From Devosia beringensis (lineage in GTDB: Bacteria; Pseudomonadota; Alphaproteobacteria; Rhizobiales; Devosiaceae): a stretch of DNA of 64,000 bases. Within the stretch, counting starts at the first letter, position 1. Each line of letters opens with the position of its first letter. The notes under the pieces are model-generated. The model saw only the letters and a program-made list of their open reading frames with translations, did not search any database and was not told where the DNA came from. The position numbers were made by a program, and so were the translations under genes. The stretch spans positions 2,696,001 through 2,760,000 of the forward strand of contig NZ_CP045422.1 of NCBI RefSeq assembly GCF_014926585.1, written 5' to 3'. Of this stretch, positions 16,478-26,981 are shown in pieces.

Positions 16478-18804
16478 ACAAGCTGCAAGCCCCGATCGCC
16501 CTAGCCTCGCTGCACAAGGATGTCCGTCATGATAGCGGGTCCAAGCATGTCACCGGCACGGCCGAATATATCGACGACATGGTCGAGCCGGCCGGCACCA
16601 TGCATGCCTATCTGGGGCTGTCGACAAACCCGCATGCAGAGATCATCAGTATCGATTTTTCCGCCACAAGGGCGGCTCCGGGGGTGATTGGCGTGCTGAC
16701 CGCGGCCGATGTGCCGGGCGACAATGACGTCAGCTCCAATCACAGCCATGACGAGCCGCTGCTGCCCACGGACAAAGTTCACTTCTGGGGCCAGCCGCTG
16801 TTCGCGGTGATTGCCGAGACGCGCGATCAGGCGCGGCGGGCCGCGCACCTGGCCAAGGTCGAGTACAAGGACCTGCCCTTTGCCACCAATGTGCGGGCGG
16901 CGCAGGCGGCAGGCGGCACGCTGGTGACGCCACCGCTCAAGCTCGAACGCGGCGATATCGCGGCCGGGCTGGCGGGCGCCCCGCGCCGGGTCAAGGGCAG
17001 TTTCGAGATCGGCGGGCAGGATCACTTCTATCTCGAGGGCCATATTGCTTTGGCCGTGCCGGGCGAGGACGAAGACGTCACGGTGTTTTCCTCGACCCAG
17101 CATCCCACCGAAGTGCAGGTCATGGTGGCGCAGGTACTGGGCATTCGCCTGCATGCGGTGACGGTCAATGTGCGGCGCATGGGCGGTGGCTTTGGCGGCA
17201 AGGAAACCCAGAGCAACCTGTTTGCCTGCGTGGCGGCTCTGGCGGCCAAGAAATGGAACCGCGCCTGCAAGGTCCGCCCCGACCGCGACGATGACATGAC
17301 GGCCACCGGCAAAAGGCACGACTTCGTGGTCGATTACGATGTCGGCTATGACGAGAGTGGCAGGATCCATGCGGTGGACGCGGTCTATGGCGCGCGGGCG
17401 GGGTTTTCCTCGGACCTCAGCGGTCCGGTGACCGACCGGGCCCTGTTTCATGCCGACAATGCCTATTGGTACCCCGCCGTGCGGGTGCGGTCGGAACCGC
17501 TCTATACCAATACCGTCTCCAATACCGCCTTTCGCGGCTTTGGCGGGCCGCAGGGCATGCTGGCGGCCGAGCGCTGGATCGAGGACATTGCCTACGCGCT
17601 GGGCCGCGATCCGCTCGAGATCCGCAAGGCCAATTTCTACGGCACCGACAGCAACAATGTGACGCCCTATCACCAGACGATAACCGACAATATCGTGCAC
17701 CGGGTGGTCGGGGAGATCGAGGCCTCGTCGGACTACCAGGCGCGGCGGGCGGCGATCCTGAAATACAATGAGGGCAGCCCGGTGCTGAAAAAGGGCATTG
17801 CCCTGACCCCGGTCAAGTTCGGCATCTCCTTCACCGCCACCTGGTACAATCAGGCCGGGGCGCTGGTGCATGTCTACAAGGATGGCTCGATCCATCTCAG
17901 CCATGGCGGCACCGAAATGGGGCAGGGGCTCTATATCAAGGTGGCGGCGGTGCTGGCCGATGCGTTTGGCGTTGGGCTGGACGTGGTCAAGATCATGGGC
18001 ACCAGTACCGGCAAGGTGCCCAATACCTCGGCCACGGCGGCATCGTCGGGTTCCGATCTCAACGGCATGGCGGCCTTTGACGCGGCGCGACAGATCAAGG
18101 AACGGCTGGTGGCCCATGCCGCCAAGCTCTATCAGTGCGCGCCCGAGGCAGTACTCTGGGTGCCCGGCGGTATCCAGGCGGGCGCCACATTCGTGCCCTT
18201 CGCCGAACTGGCGGCCTCGGCCTATATGAACCGGGTGCAGCTATCGGCGGCCGGCTTCTACCAGGTGCCCAAGATCCACTGGGACCGGGCAACCGGGCGC
18301 GGCCATCCCTTCTACTACTATGCCTATGGTGCCTCGGTCAGCGAGGTCACGATCGATACGCTGAGCGGGGAATATACCGTTGATCGCGTCGATATCCTCC
18401 ATGACGTCGGACGCTCGCTCAATCCGGCCATCGATATCGGCCAGATCGAGGGCGGCTTCATCCAGGGCATGGGGTGGCTCACCACCGAGGAGCTGGTCTG
18501 GGACGCCAAGGGCCAGCTGCGCACCAAGGCGCCTTCGACCTACAAGATCCCCCTGGCATCAGACGTCCCGCCGATCTTCAATGTCAGGCTGGCCGAATGG
18601 TCGGTCAATGCCGAGCCCACCATCGGCCGCTCCAAGGCCGTGGGCGAGCCGCCGCTCATGTTGGCCATGAGCGTGGTGGAAGCGCTGTCGATGGCGGTGG
18701 CTAGCGTGGCCGATTATGCCATCGCCCCCCGTCTCGATACGCCGGTGACGCCGGAGCGCGTGCTGATGGGTGTGCAGCGGATGAAGCGGGAGGCGCGGGG
18801 GTGA
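16474..18804 (+). CDS. xdhB: Xanthine dehydrogenase large subunit (molybdopterin)
   Basis: The product has 776 residues, the usual size for XdhB, and carries the molybdenum cofactor and active site. Visible motifs include MGGGFGGKE near 234, AFRGFGGPQG near 352 and GQIEGGFIQGMGW near 660. The VGEPPLML segment near 727 supplies the catalytic glutamate. It works with XdhA in the cytoplasm as a heterotetramer. It overlaps both xdhA and xdhC by 4 bases, so the three genes are coupled. Confidence 0.96.
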   Translation: MNKLQAPIALASLHKDVRHDSGSKHVTGTAEYIDDMVEPAGTMHAYLGLSTNPHAEIISIDFSATRAAPGVIGVLTAADVPGDNDVSSNHSHDEPLLPTDKVHFWGQPLFAVIAETRDQARRAAHLAKVEYKDLPFATNVRAAQAAGGTLVTPPLKLERGDIAAGLAGAPRRVKGSFEIGGQDHFYLEGHIALAVPGEDEDVTVFSSTQHPTEVQVMVAQVLGIRLHAVTVNVRRMGGGFGGKETQSNLFACVAALAAKKWNRACKVRPDRDDDMTATGKRHDFVVDYDVGYDESGRIHAVDAVYGARAGFSSDLSGPVTDRALFHADNAYWYPAVRVRSEPLYTNTVSNTAFRGFGGPQGMLAAERWIEDIAYALGRDPLEIRKANFYGTDSNNVTPYHQTITDNIVHRVVGEIEASSDYQARRAAILKYNEGSPVLKKGIALTPVKFGISFTATWYNQAGALVHVYKDGSIHLSHGGTEMGQGLYIKVAAVLADAFGVGLDVVKIMGTSTGKVPNTSATAASSGSDLNGMAAFDAARQIKERLVAHAAKLYQCAPEAVLWVPGGIQAGATFVPFAELAASAYMNRVQLSAAGFYQVPKIHWDRATGRGHPFYYYAYGASVSEVTIDTLSGEYTVDRVDILHDVGRSLNPAIDIGQIEGGFIQGMGWLTTEELVWDAKGQLRTKAPSTYKIPLASDVPPIFNVRLAEWSVNAEPTIGRSKAVGEPPLMLAMSVVEALSMAVASVADYAIAPRLDTPVTPERVLMGVQRMKREARG

Positions 18805-19653
18805 CCAGTCGGGCTGCCGAACTCGCTGCATTCCTGGCCACAAATCCGGACGCCATCGTCTGCGCCTTGACGTCCGTGCGCGGCTCCAGCCCGCGGGCGC
18901 AGGGCACCTTCATGCTGGTCGGAAAGGCGGGCTTGTTCGGCACCATCGGCGGCGGGGCGCTCGAATATATGGTGATCGAGCATGCGCGCCGATTGATCGT
19001 TTCAGGCCACGCCGAAGACGCCATGGATGTGCCGCTGGGGCCTGAAATCGGCCAGTGCTGCGGCGGACGGGTCAAAGTCGGTCTCGACTATGCCGATGCG
19101 GCGCGGCGCGCGGCGCTGCTGGCGCAGGTGACGGCCGAGGATGCGGCGCTCCCCCATGTCTATGTTTTCGGTGCCGGCCATGTCGGGCGGGCGCTCGCGC
19201 AGATGCTGGCTTTATTGCCGGTGCAGCTCGAGGTGATCGATACGCGGCGCGAAGAACTTAACCTGCTGCCGGACCATATCGCCTCTCGCGCCGTTGCCAT
19301 GCCTGAGGCGGTGGTGCGCGCCGCGCCGGCGGGGAGCAGTTTTGTCATCCTGACGCATGACCATGCGCTCGATTTTCTCATTGCCCAGGAGGCTCTGGCG
19401 CGGGTCGACAGCCCCTATATCGGCATGGTGGGTTCACGCACGAAGCGGGCCCGCTTTGCCAGCTGGTATCGGGGCGAGGGCGGCTCGGCGGCGGCGGTCG
19501 AGCGGTTGGTGCTGCCCATCGGCCAGATGGGGCTTGGGGATAAAAGACCAGCCGTCATCGCAGCACTGGCGGCGGCCGAAATAATGGTTCACATTGAGCG
19601 ATGGGAAGCTGAAACGGACCGGGTCCGCACCCCTGAGACATCGGGGGTGGCCA

Positions 19654-19664
<11 letters not shown>
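18801..19664 (+). CDS. xdhC: Xanthine dehydrogenase accessory protein XdhC
   Basis: The product has 287 residues. XdhC binds the molybdenum cofactor, supports its sulfuration and inserts it into XdhB. It is not part of the final enzyme. The N-terminal domain has VRGSSPRAQGTFMLV near 16-30 and CCGGRV near 85. The C-terminal Rossmann domain contains FGAGHVGRALA near 120 and EVIDTR near 145. It overlaps xdhB by 4 bases and probably also the start of the ABC ATPase gene, joining the enzyme and transporter units. Confidence 0.94.
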
Positions 19665-21178
<1,514 letters not shown>

Positions 21179-21198
<20 letters not shown>

Positions 21199-22264
21199 GA
21201 AAAGACGCGAACCATCGCAGTTCATGGTCTATGCGACGCCCCTGGTCGCCGTGGCACTGACCATGCTGGTGGGCGCCATCATCTTCTCGCTGATCGGATA
21301 TGACGGGGTCGGCGCGGTCAGGGAAATCTTCCTCACGCCGCTCACGAATGCCTATAAGTGGCAGGATCTGGGGGTCAAGGCCGCACCGCTGATCATCATT
21401 GGGGTGGGCCTGTCGATCGCCTATCGCGCCAATGTCTGGAACATCGGCGCGGAGGGCCAGTATATCATGGGCGGGCTGGCCGGCACGGGCGTGGCGCTGC
21501 TGACCTGGGGCATGACGGGGTGGTGGATACTGCCCCTGATGGTGCTGGCGGGCGTCCTGGGCGGCATGACCTATGCGGCGATCCCGGCGCTGTTGCGGAC
21601 GCGGCTCAACGTCAATGAAATCCTCACCAGCCTGATGCTGACCTATGTGGCGGTGCAGGTGATCTATTACCTCATCCGCGCGCCCTGGAAGGATCCGATG
21701 GGCATGGGCTTTCCGCAGACACGGCTGTTCTCCGAGGCGGCCCGTTTGCCCACGATCATTCCGGGTACCATCGTGCATCTGGGCGTGCCCATCGCCGTCC
21801 TGGTCGGGCTGGTTGCCTGGTTCATCATGACCCGCTCGGTATTCGGCTATCGCATGCGGGTGGTCGGGGCCGCGCCGCATGCTGCCCGCTATGGCGGGTT
21901 TTCCGAAAACAAGACGATCTGGCTGGCGCTGCTGGTCAGCGGGGCGCTGGCCGGTCTGGCCGGGGTGCTGGAAGTGGCGGGGCCGTTCCAGCGCATGGTG
22001 CCGGGTTTCCCGGCCAATTACGGCTTCACCGCCATCATCGTGGCCTTTCTCGGCCGGCTCAATCCGCTAGGCGTTATTGTTGCCGGGGTGGTGCTGGCCA
22101 TTACCTTTGTCGGCGGCGAAGTGGCGCAGACCACGATCGGTCTTCCCAACGCGGCGACCGGCATCTTCCAGGCCATGATGCTGTTCTTCCTGCTGGCGGG
22201 CGATATCCTCATTAAGTACCGGGTCCGGCGCGTGGCGCCGCAGCCCTCGGCGGGAGCGGCCTAG
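21179..22264 (+). CDS. ABC transporter permease, BMP-type purine/nucleoside importer
   Basis: The product has 361 residues with about 8-10 hydrophobic helices and the branched-chain-type permease fold. Conserved segments are NVWNIGAEGQYIMGG near 84-98 and LNVNEILTSLMLTYV near 142-156. It forms the membrane channel with the next permease. GGGGAG precedes two adjacent ATG codons, and the start overlaps the ATPase gene by 20 bases. The next gene starts directly after the stop. Confidence 0.92.
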
Positions 22265-23188
22265 ATGGATCTGACACTTGCCATCCTTGTAACCGTGGTG
22301 GGGGCGGCAACGCCCATCCTGATCGCCGCATTGGGCGAACTGGTAGTGGAGCGGGCCGGCGTGCTCAACCTGGGCGTCGAAGGAATGATGCTGATCGGCG
22401 CCATTGCCGGCTTCGTGGTGCAGTTCCATACCGGCAATCCCTATCTGGCGCTGCTGGCGGGCGCGGCCGCAGGCATGGCGGCGTCGCTGATCTTCGGCTT
22501 TCTCGTGCTCTCCCTGTCGGCCAACCAGACGGCAACCGGGCTGGCGCTGACCATCTTCGGTACCGGCTTTTCGGCGCTGGCCGGCTCGTCCTATTCGGCG
22601 CGGCCCGTGACGCTGATGCAGCCGCTGCTGCCTGTCGAGTTCACCGCTCATCCGCTGGCACGGGTGATCCTGGGCTATCCCTTTCCGGTCTATTTCACCT
22701 TCGCCATGGTGGTGGCCATCTGGTTTTTCCTGCACCGGACGCGTTCGGGGCTGATCCTCCGGGCGGTCGGCGAGAATGACCAGTCGGCCCATTCCATCGG
22801 CTATTCGGTGATCGGGGTGCGCTATCTGGCGGTGATGTTCGGCGGCGCTATGGCCGGCATTGCCGGGGCCTGCTTCCCGCTGCTGCTGACGCCGCAATGG
22901 GCCGAGCGGATGACGGCGGGACGCGGCTGGATTGCGGTGGCGCTGGTAGTCTTTGCCTCCTGGAAGCCGTTTCGCCTGCTGGCCGGCGCCTATCTCTTCG
23001 GGCTGGTGATGACCATGGAGCTTTATGCCAAGGCCGGCAGCGGCCCGCTCAATATCGTGCCGTCCGAGCTCTGGGCCGCCCTGCCTTATCTTGCAACTAT
23101 CGTCGTGCTGGTGCTGATCTCCACCCGCCGCGATGCTTCCAGCAATGCTCCGGCCTGCCTCGGCAAGCCGTTCTTGCCTTCCAATTGA
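22265..23188 (+). CDS. ABC transporter permease, second subunit of the purine/nucleoside importer
   Basis: The product has 307 residues and about 8-9 membrane helices. The conserved permease segments are LGELVVERAGVLNLGVEGMM near 21-40 and LSANQTATGLALTIFGTG near 84. It pairs with the upstream permease as a heterodimer. Its ATG follows the previous stop directly. The substrate-binding gene begins 53 bases downstream behind a strong ribosome site, which fits the higher dose needed for a binding protein. Confidence 0.92.
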   Translation: MDLTLAILVTVVGAATPILIAALGELVVERAGVLNLGVEGMMLIGAIAGFVVQFHTGNPYLALLAGAAAGMAASLIFGFLVLSLSANQTATGLALTIFGTGFSALAGSSYSARPVTLMQPLLPVEFTAHPLARVILGYPFPVYFTFAMVVAIWFFLHRTRSGLILRAVGENDQSAHSIGYSVIGVRYLAVMFGGAMAGIAGACFPLLLTPQWAERMTAGRGWIAVALVVFASWKPFRLLAGAYLFGLVMTMELYAKAGSGPLNIVPSELWAALPYLATIVVLVLISTRRDASSNAPACLGKPFLPSN

Positions 23189-23241
23189 AACGGCACACCA
23201 ATGACCGGCTCAATTCAACAAACGTCAATCAGGAGAAACCC

Positions 23242-24327
23242 ATGAGACTGTCGCGTCGTACTTTCGTTAAAATCGGCGGTGCCGCCGTGGCCCTGCCCAT
23301 GCTGGGGGCGCGTGCCTTTGCCCAGGTGGAAAAGGTGAAGATCGGCTTCATCTATGTCGGCACGATCAATGACAACGGCTACAATTATGCCCACAATCAG
23401 GGGCGGATCTATGTCGAGGAAAATCTGGGCGACAAGGTCGAGACCATCTATGTCGAAAACGTGCCGGAAGGCCCCGATTGCGAGCGCGTGCTGCGCGAAC
23501 TTGCACAGCAGGGCTGCAATCTGATTTTCGCCACCAGCTTCGGTTTTGGCGACTCGGTGATCAAGGTTGCCCCGCAATTCCCCGAGATCGCCTTTGAGCA
23601 CGCCACCGGCTATATGAGCGCGCCCAATGTGGGCCTCTACAATGCCCGCTTCTATGAAGGCCGTGCGGTCTGCGGCACCATTGCCGGCCACATGTCCAAG
23701 ACTGGCAAGGCTGGCTATATCGGCTCCTTCCCCATCCCTGAAGTGGTCATGGGCATCAATGCCCTGGCCCTGTCCGGGCGCCGCATCAATCCCGACTTCA
23801 CCGTCAAGCCGGTCTATATCTCGACCTGGAATGATCCGGCCAAGGAAGCTGACGCTGCCCGCGCCATGATCGACCAGGGCATCGATATCATTGCACAGCA
23901 CACCGACGGCCCGGCTGCTCTGCAGGTCGCTGCCGAACGCGGCATTGTCGGCGGCTTCGGCCAGGGCGCCGACATGAGCGCTTTCGCACCGGACACCCAG
24001 CTGACCGCCATCATCGACCACTGGGGTCCGCATTATCTGGCATCGGCGCAGGCCGTGCTCGATGGCACCTGGACCCCGGGCAATACCTGGGAAGGCCTCA
24101 AGGAAGACGTGGTGCAGATGGGGCCCTACGGCGCCAAGGTGCCCGAAGAGGTGGTTGCTGCGGCCGAAGAAGTGCGCACCGGCCAGATCGACGGCTCGTT
24201 CCACATCTTCACCGGACCGATCAAGGACAATACCGGCGCCGAGCGCGTCGCAGCGGGCGTCACCATGACCGATGCCGAACTGCTCAGCATGGACTGGTAT
24301 GTCGAAGGCGTCGAACAGCCCGCCTAA
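23242..24327 (+). CDS. BMP-family substrate-binding protein of the purine/nucleoside importer
   Basis: The product has 361 residues. The N-terminus carries a twin-arginine-like signal (SRRTFVKIGG) ending near ARAFAQ at residue 27, so export may be via Tat. The mature protein starts VEKVKIGFIYVGTINDNGYNYAHNQG, typical of BMP/PnrA-like periplasmic binding proteins for nucleosides and purines. AGGAGA lies 6 bases upstream of the ATG. The link to xanthine dehydrogenase makes a purine base or nucleoside the likely ligand. A terminator ends the operon. Confidence 0.92.
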   Translation: MRLSRRTFVKIGGAAVALPMLGARAFAQVEKVKIGFIYVGTINDNGYNYAHNQGRIYVEENLGDKVETIYVENVPEGPDCERVLRELAQQGCNLIFATSFGFGDSVIKVAPQFPEIAFEHATGYMSAPNVGLYNARFYEGRAVCGTIAGHMSKTGKAGYIGSFPIPEVVMGINALALSGRRINPDFTVKPVYISTWNDPAKEADAARAMIDQGIDIIAQHTDGPAALQVAAERGIVGGFGQGADMSAFAPDTQLTAIIDHWGPHYLASAQAVLDGTWTPGNTWEGLKEDVVQMGPYGAKVPEEVVAAAEEVRTGQIDGSFHIFTGPIKDNTGAERVAAGVTMTDAELLSMDWYVEGVEQPA

Positions 24328-24349
24328 GGCAGGACTGGTTTGATCTGAG

Positions 24350-24376
24350 AGGGGCGGGCGTCGTCCGCCCCTTTTT
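24350..24376 (+). terminator. Rho-independent terminator after the ABC importer operon
   Basis: The 8-base stem AGGGGCGG / CCGCCCCT encloses GCGTCGT and ends in TTTTT. It closes the uraH-xdhABC-transporter unit. Confidence 0.85.
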
Positions 24377-24411
24377 CACGGCCATGAGGTCTGCTGGGGA
24401 CGAAGCGAACG

Positions 24412-25638
24412 ATGCCTGATTACATCATCTTCTACGAATGGCTGATGTTTGCCGTGCGCTGGCTGCACGTGATCACGGCCGTGGCCTGGATCGGCTCGTC
24501 CTTCTATTTCATCGCGCTCGACCTGGGCCTGCGCCAGACGCCCAGTCTGCCGCCCCTGGCGCATGGCGAGGAGTGGCAGGTGCATGGCGGAGGCTTCTAC
24601 CACATCCAGAAATACCTGGTAGCGCCGGACTTCCTGCCCGAGCACCTGACCTGGTTCAAATGGGAAGCCTACTGGACCTGGCTGAGCGGCTTCATGCTGC
24701 TGGTGCTGGTCTATTATGTCGGCGCCGACCTCTATCTTATCGACCGCAATGTCCTGGATATGCCCAATTGGGCGGCGATCCTGCTGTCGATGGGCTCGAT
24801 CGTGCTCGGCTTTGTCATCTATAACCGGCTGTGCAAATCGCCGCTGGGCGAGAGCCAGACCGGGCTGATGCTGGTGCTGTTTGCCGTGCTGGTGGCGATG
24901 AGCTGGGGCTATACCCAGGTGTTTACCGGCCGCGCCGCGCTGCTGCATATGGGGGCCTTCACCGCCTCGATTATGGCGGCCAATGTGGCGATGATCATCA
25001 TTCCAAACCAGCGCATCGTCGTGGCCGATCTCAAGGCAGGGCGCGTGCCCGACGCCAAATATGGCAAGATCGCCAAGCAGCGCAGCTTGCACAACAACTA
25101 CCTCACCCTGCCGGTGATCTTCTTCATGCTCAGCGGCCACTATCCGCTGGCCTTTGCCACGCAGTGGAACTGGATCATCGCCTCGCTGATCTTCCTGGTC
25201 GGCGTGGTCATCCGGCACTATTTCAACACCCGCCATGCCCGCAAGGGCAATCCGCACTGGACCTGGCCGGTGGCCATTGTGCTCTTCATCCTCATCGCCT
25301 GGCTATCGAGCGGGCCGAAAGTGCCGGGTTCGGCAGGAGAGGCGGTGGCGTCGCGGGCGGCCGAGCCCTTTCTCGCCGCGGAGCATTTCGCCGCCGCCAG
25401 CCTGACGGTGCAGACGCGCTGCGCCATGTGCCATACGGCCGAGCCGGCCTGGGAGGGCGTCTATGAGCCACCCAAGAACGTCATCCTCGACAATGACAAT
25501 GCCATTGCCAACCATGCTCGGGATATCGCCATCCAGGCCGGCTATGCCCATGCCATGCCGCCGGGCAATGTCAGCGGCATGACCGATGACGAGCGGGCGC
25601 TGCTGGTGGAATGGTTTCGCGAGGGGTCGGCCTTGTGA
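24412..25638 (+). CDS. puuD: Urate hydroxylase PuuD with C-terminal cytochrome c domain
   Basis: The product has 408 residues. It is the membrane urate oxidase that converts urate to 5-hydroxyisourate, the substrate of UraH. About eight helices occupy residues 10-300. A C-terminal cytochrome c domain contains the heme site CAMCH at residues 337-341 and a likely axial methionine at 382 (AHAMPPGN). The cytochrome domain, absent from soluble uricases, ties the reaction to the respiratory chain rather than to peroxide release. guaD follows with an almost overlapping start. Confidence 0.94.
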   Translation: MPDYIIFYEWLMFAVRWLHVITAVAWIGSSFYFIALDLGLRQTPSLPPLAHGEEWQVHGGGFYHIQKYLVAPDFLPEHLTWFKWEAYWTWLSGFMLLVLVYYVGADLYLIDRNVLDMPNWAAILLSMGSIVLGFVIYNRLCKSPLGESQTGLMLVLFAVLVAMSWGYTQVFTGRAALLHMGAFTASIMAANVAMIIIPNQRIVVADLKAGRVPDAKYGKIAKQRSLHNNYLTLPVIFFMLSGHYPLAFATQWNWIIASLIFLVGVVIRHYFNTRHARKGNPHWTWPVAIVLFILIAWLSSGPKVPGSAGEAVASRAAEPFLAAEHFAAASLTVQTRCAMCHTAEPAWEGVYEPPKNVILDNDNAIANHARDIAIQAGYAHAMPPGNVSGMTDDERALLVEWFREGSAL

Positions 25639-25640
25639 GC

Positions 25641-26930
25641 ATGACCATACTGCGCGGCCGCGTGCTGAGCTTTGTCAGCGAACCGCACGGGCTCGATGAC
25701 GCGGCGAGCTATCGCTACATTGAAGATGGTGCCGTCGCTATCGAGGACGGAAAGATTATCGCCGTGGGCGAGTTTGTGTCCGGGGGTGATGCTGAGGTCA
25801 TCGATCATCGCCCGCATCTGATCATGCCGGGCTTTATCGATACCCATCTGCATTATGTGCAGAGCCAGATGATTGCCTCCTATGCCGGCTCGCTGCTCGA
25901 ATGGCTCAATACCTATACCTTTGTGGAAGAGCAGAAGTTCGGCCAGCAGGGGCATGCCACTGTTGTCGCCAGCGCCTTTTACGACGAGCTGATCCGCAAT
26001 GGCACGACCACGGCAGTGGCCTATTGCTCAAGCGCGCCTCAATCGGTAGATGCCTATTTCGCCGAGGCGGAAAAGCGCAACATGCTGATGATCGGCGGCA
26101 AGGTGATGATGGATCGCAACGCCCCCGAGGCGCTGTGCGACACCGCCCAGTCCAGCTACGATGACAGCAAGGCCCTGATCGCGCGCTGGCATGGGCGCGG
26201 CCGCGGGCTCTATGCCATCTCGCCGCGCTTTGCCATTACCTCGACGCCAGCGCAGCTGGCGGCGGCGCAGGCACTGGTGGCCGAGCATCCCCAGGCCTAT
26301 GTGCAGACCCATCTCAGCGAAAATGACGCCGAGATCACCCTCTCCATGCAGCTTTATCCGGAGGCGCCGGACTATACCGGCATCTACGAGACCTATGGCC
26401 TGCTCGGTCCCAGGACGCTGCTGGGCCACTGCATCCACCTCAACCACCGCGAGACCGGCGTGCTGGCCGAAACCGGTGCGGTCGCCGTGTTCTGCCCGAC
26501 CTCGAACCTCTTCCTCGGCTCGGGCCTGTTCGACCATGACCGCTTGCGCCAGCATGGCGTGCGGGTAGGGGTGGCCACCGATATTGGCGGTGGCACCAGC
26601 TTTTCCATGCTGCGCACGCTGGACGAGGGCTACAAGGTGCTGCAATTGCGCGGCCAACGGCTGACGCCGTTCAATTCGTTCTACATGATGACGCTGGGCA
26701 ATGCCCGGGCGCTGTCGCTGGAGAGCACGATCGGCACCATTGCGCCGGGCTGCGCGGCGGACCTGGTGGTGCTCGACTCTTCGGCCACGCCGGCCATGGC
26801 GCTGCGCATGCAGACAGCGACGCAGCTGGTCGAGGAGCTGTTCCTGCTGCAGACGCTGGGCGACGACCGCTCGATCGCCGAGGTCTATGTGGCCGGCGCA
26901 AGGATGAAGTCGACTTTAGGCGGGTTGTGA
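25641..26930 (+). CDS. guaD: Guanine deaminase (amidohydrolase type)
   Basis: The product has 429 residues and converts guanine to xanthine, which feeds XdhAB. This is an amidohydrolase-fold zinc enzyme: [13 protein letters not shown] near 69-81 holds the HxH pair, with QTHLSEN near 225, LGHCIHL and TDIGGGTSFSM near 320. The start is ambiguous. ATG at 25641 fits family starts, while GTG at 25635 sits 8 bases after GAGGGG and would overlap the puuD stop. It is coupled to puuD. Confidence 0.94.
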   Translation: MTILRGRVLSFVSEPHGLDDAASYRYIEDGAVAIEDGKIIAVGEFVSGGDAEVIDHRPHLIMPGFIDTHLHYVQSQMIASYAGSLLEWLNTYTFVEEQKFGQQGHATVVASAFYDELIRNGTTTAVAYCSSAPQSVDAYFAEAEKRNMLMIGGKVMMDRNAPEALCDTAQSSYDDSKALIARWHGRGRGLYAISPRFAITSTPAQLAAAQALVAEHPQAYVQTHLSENDAEITLSMQLYPEAPDYTGIYETYGLLGPRTLLGHCIHLNHRETGVLAETGAVAVFCPTSNLFLGSGLFDHDRLRQHGVRVGVATDIGGGTSFSMLRTLDEGYKVLQLRGQRLTPFNSFYMMTLGNARALSLESTIGTIAPGCAADLVVLDSSATPAMALRMQTATQLVEELFLLQTLGDDRSIAEVYVAGARMKSTLGGL

Positions 26931-26981
26931 GCGAGCCGGCCTTGTCCTAAGTCTGGAAGACTTGATCCAGGGAAGAGCTTC

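Noticed and set aside
16501..18117. Long minus-strand frame opposite xdhB
   Set aside because: Shadow of the real gene; no recognisable domain and no ribosome site.
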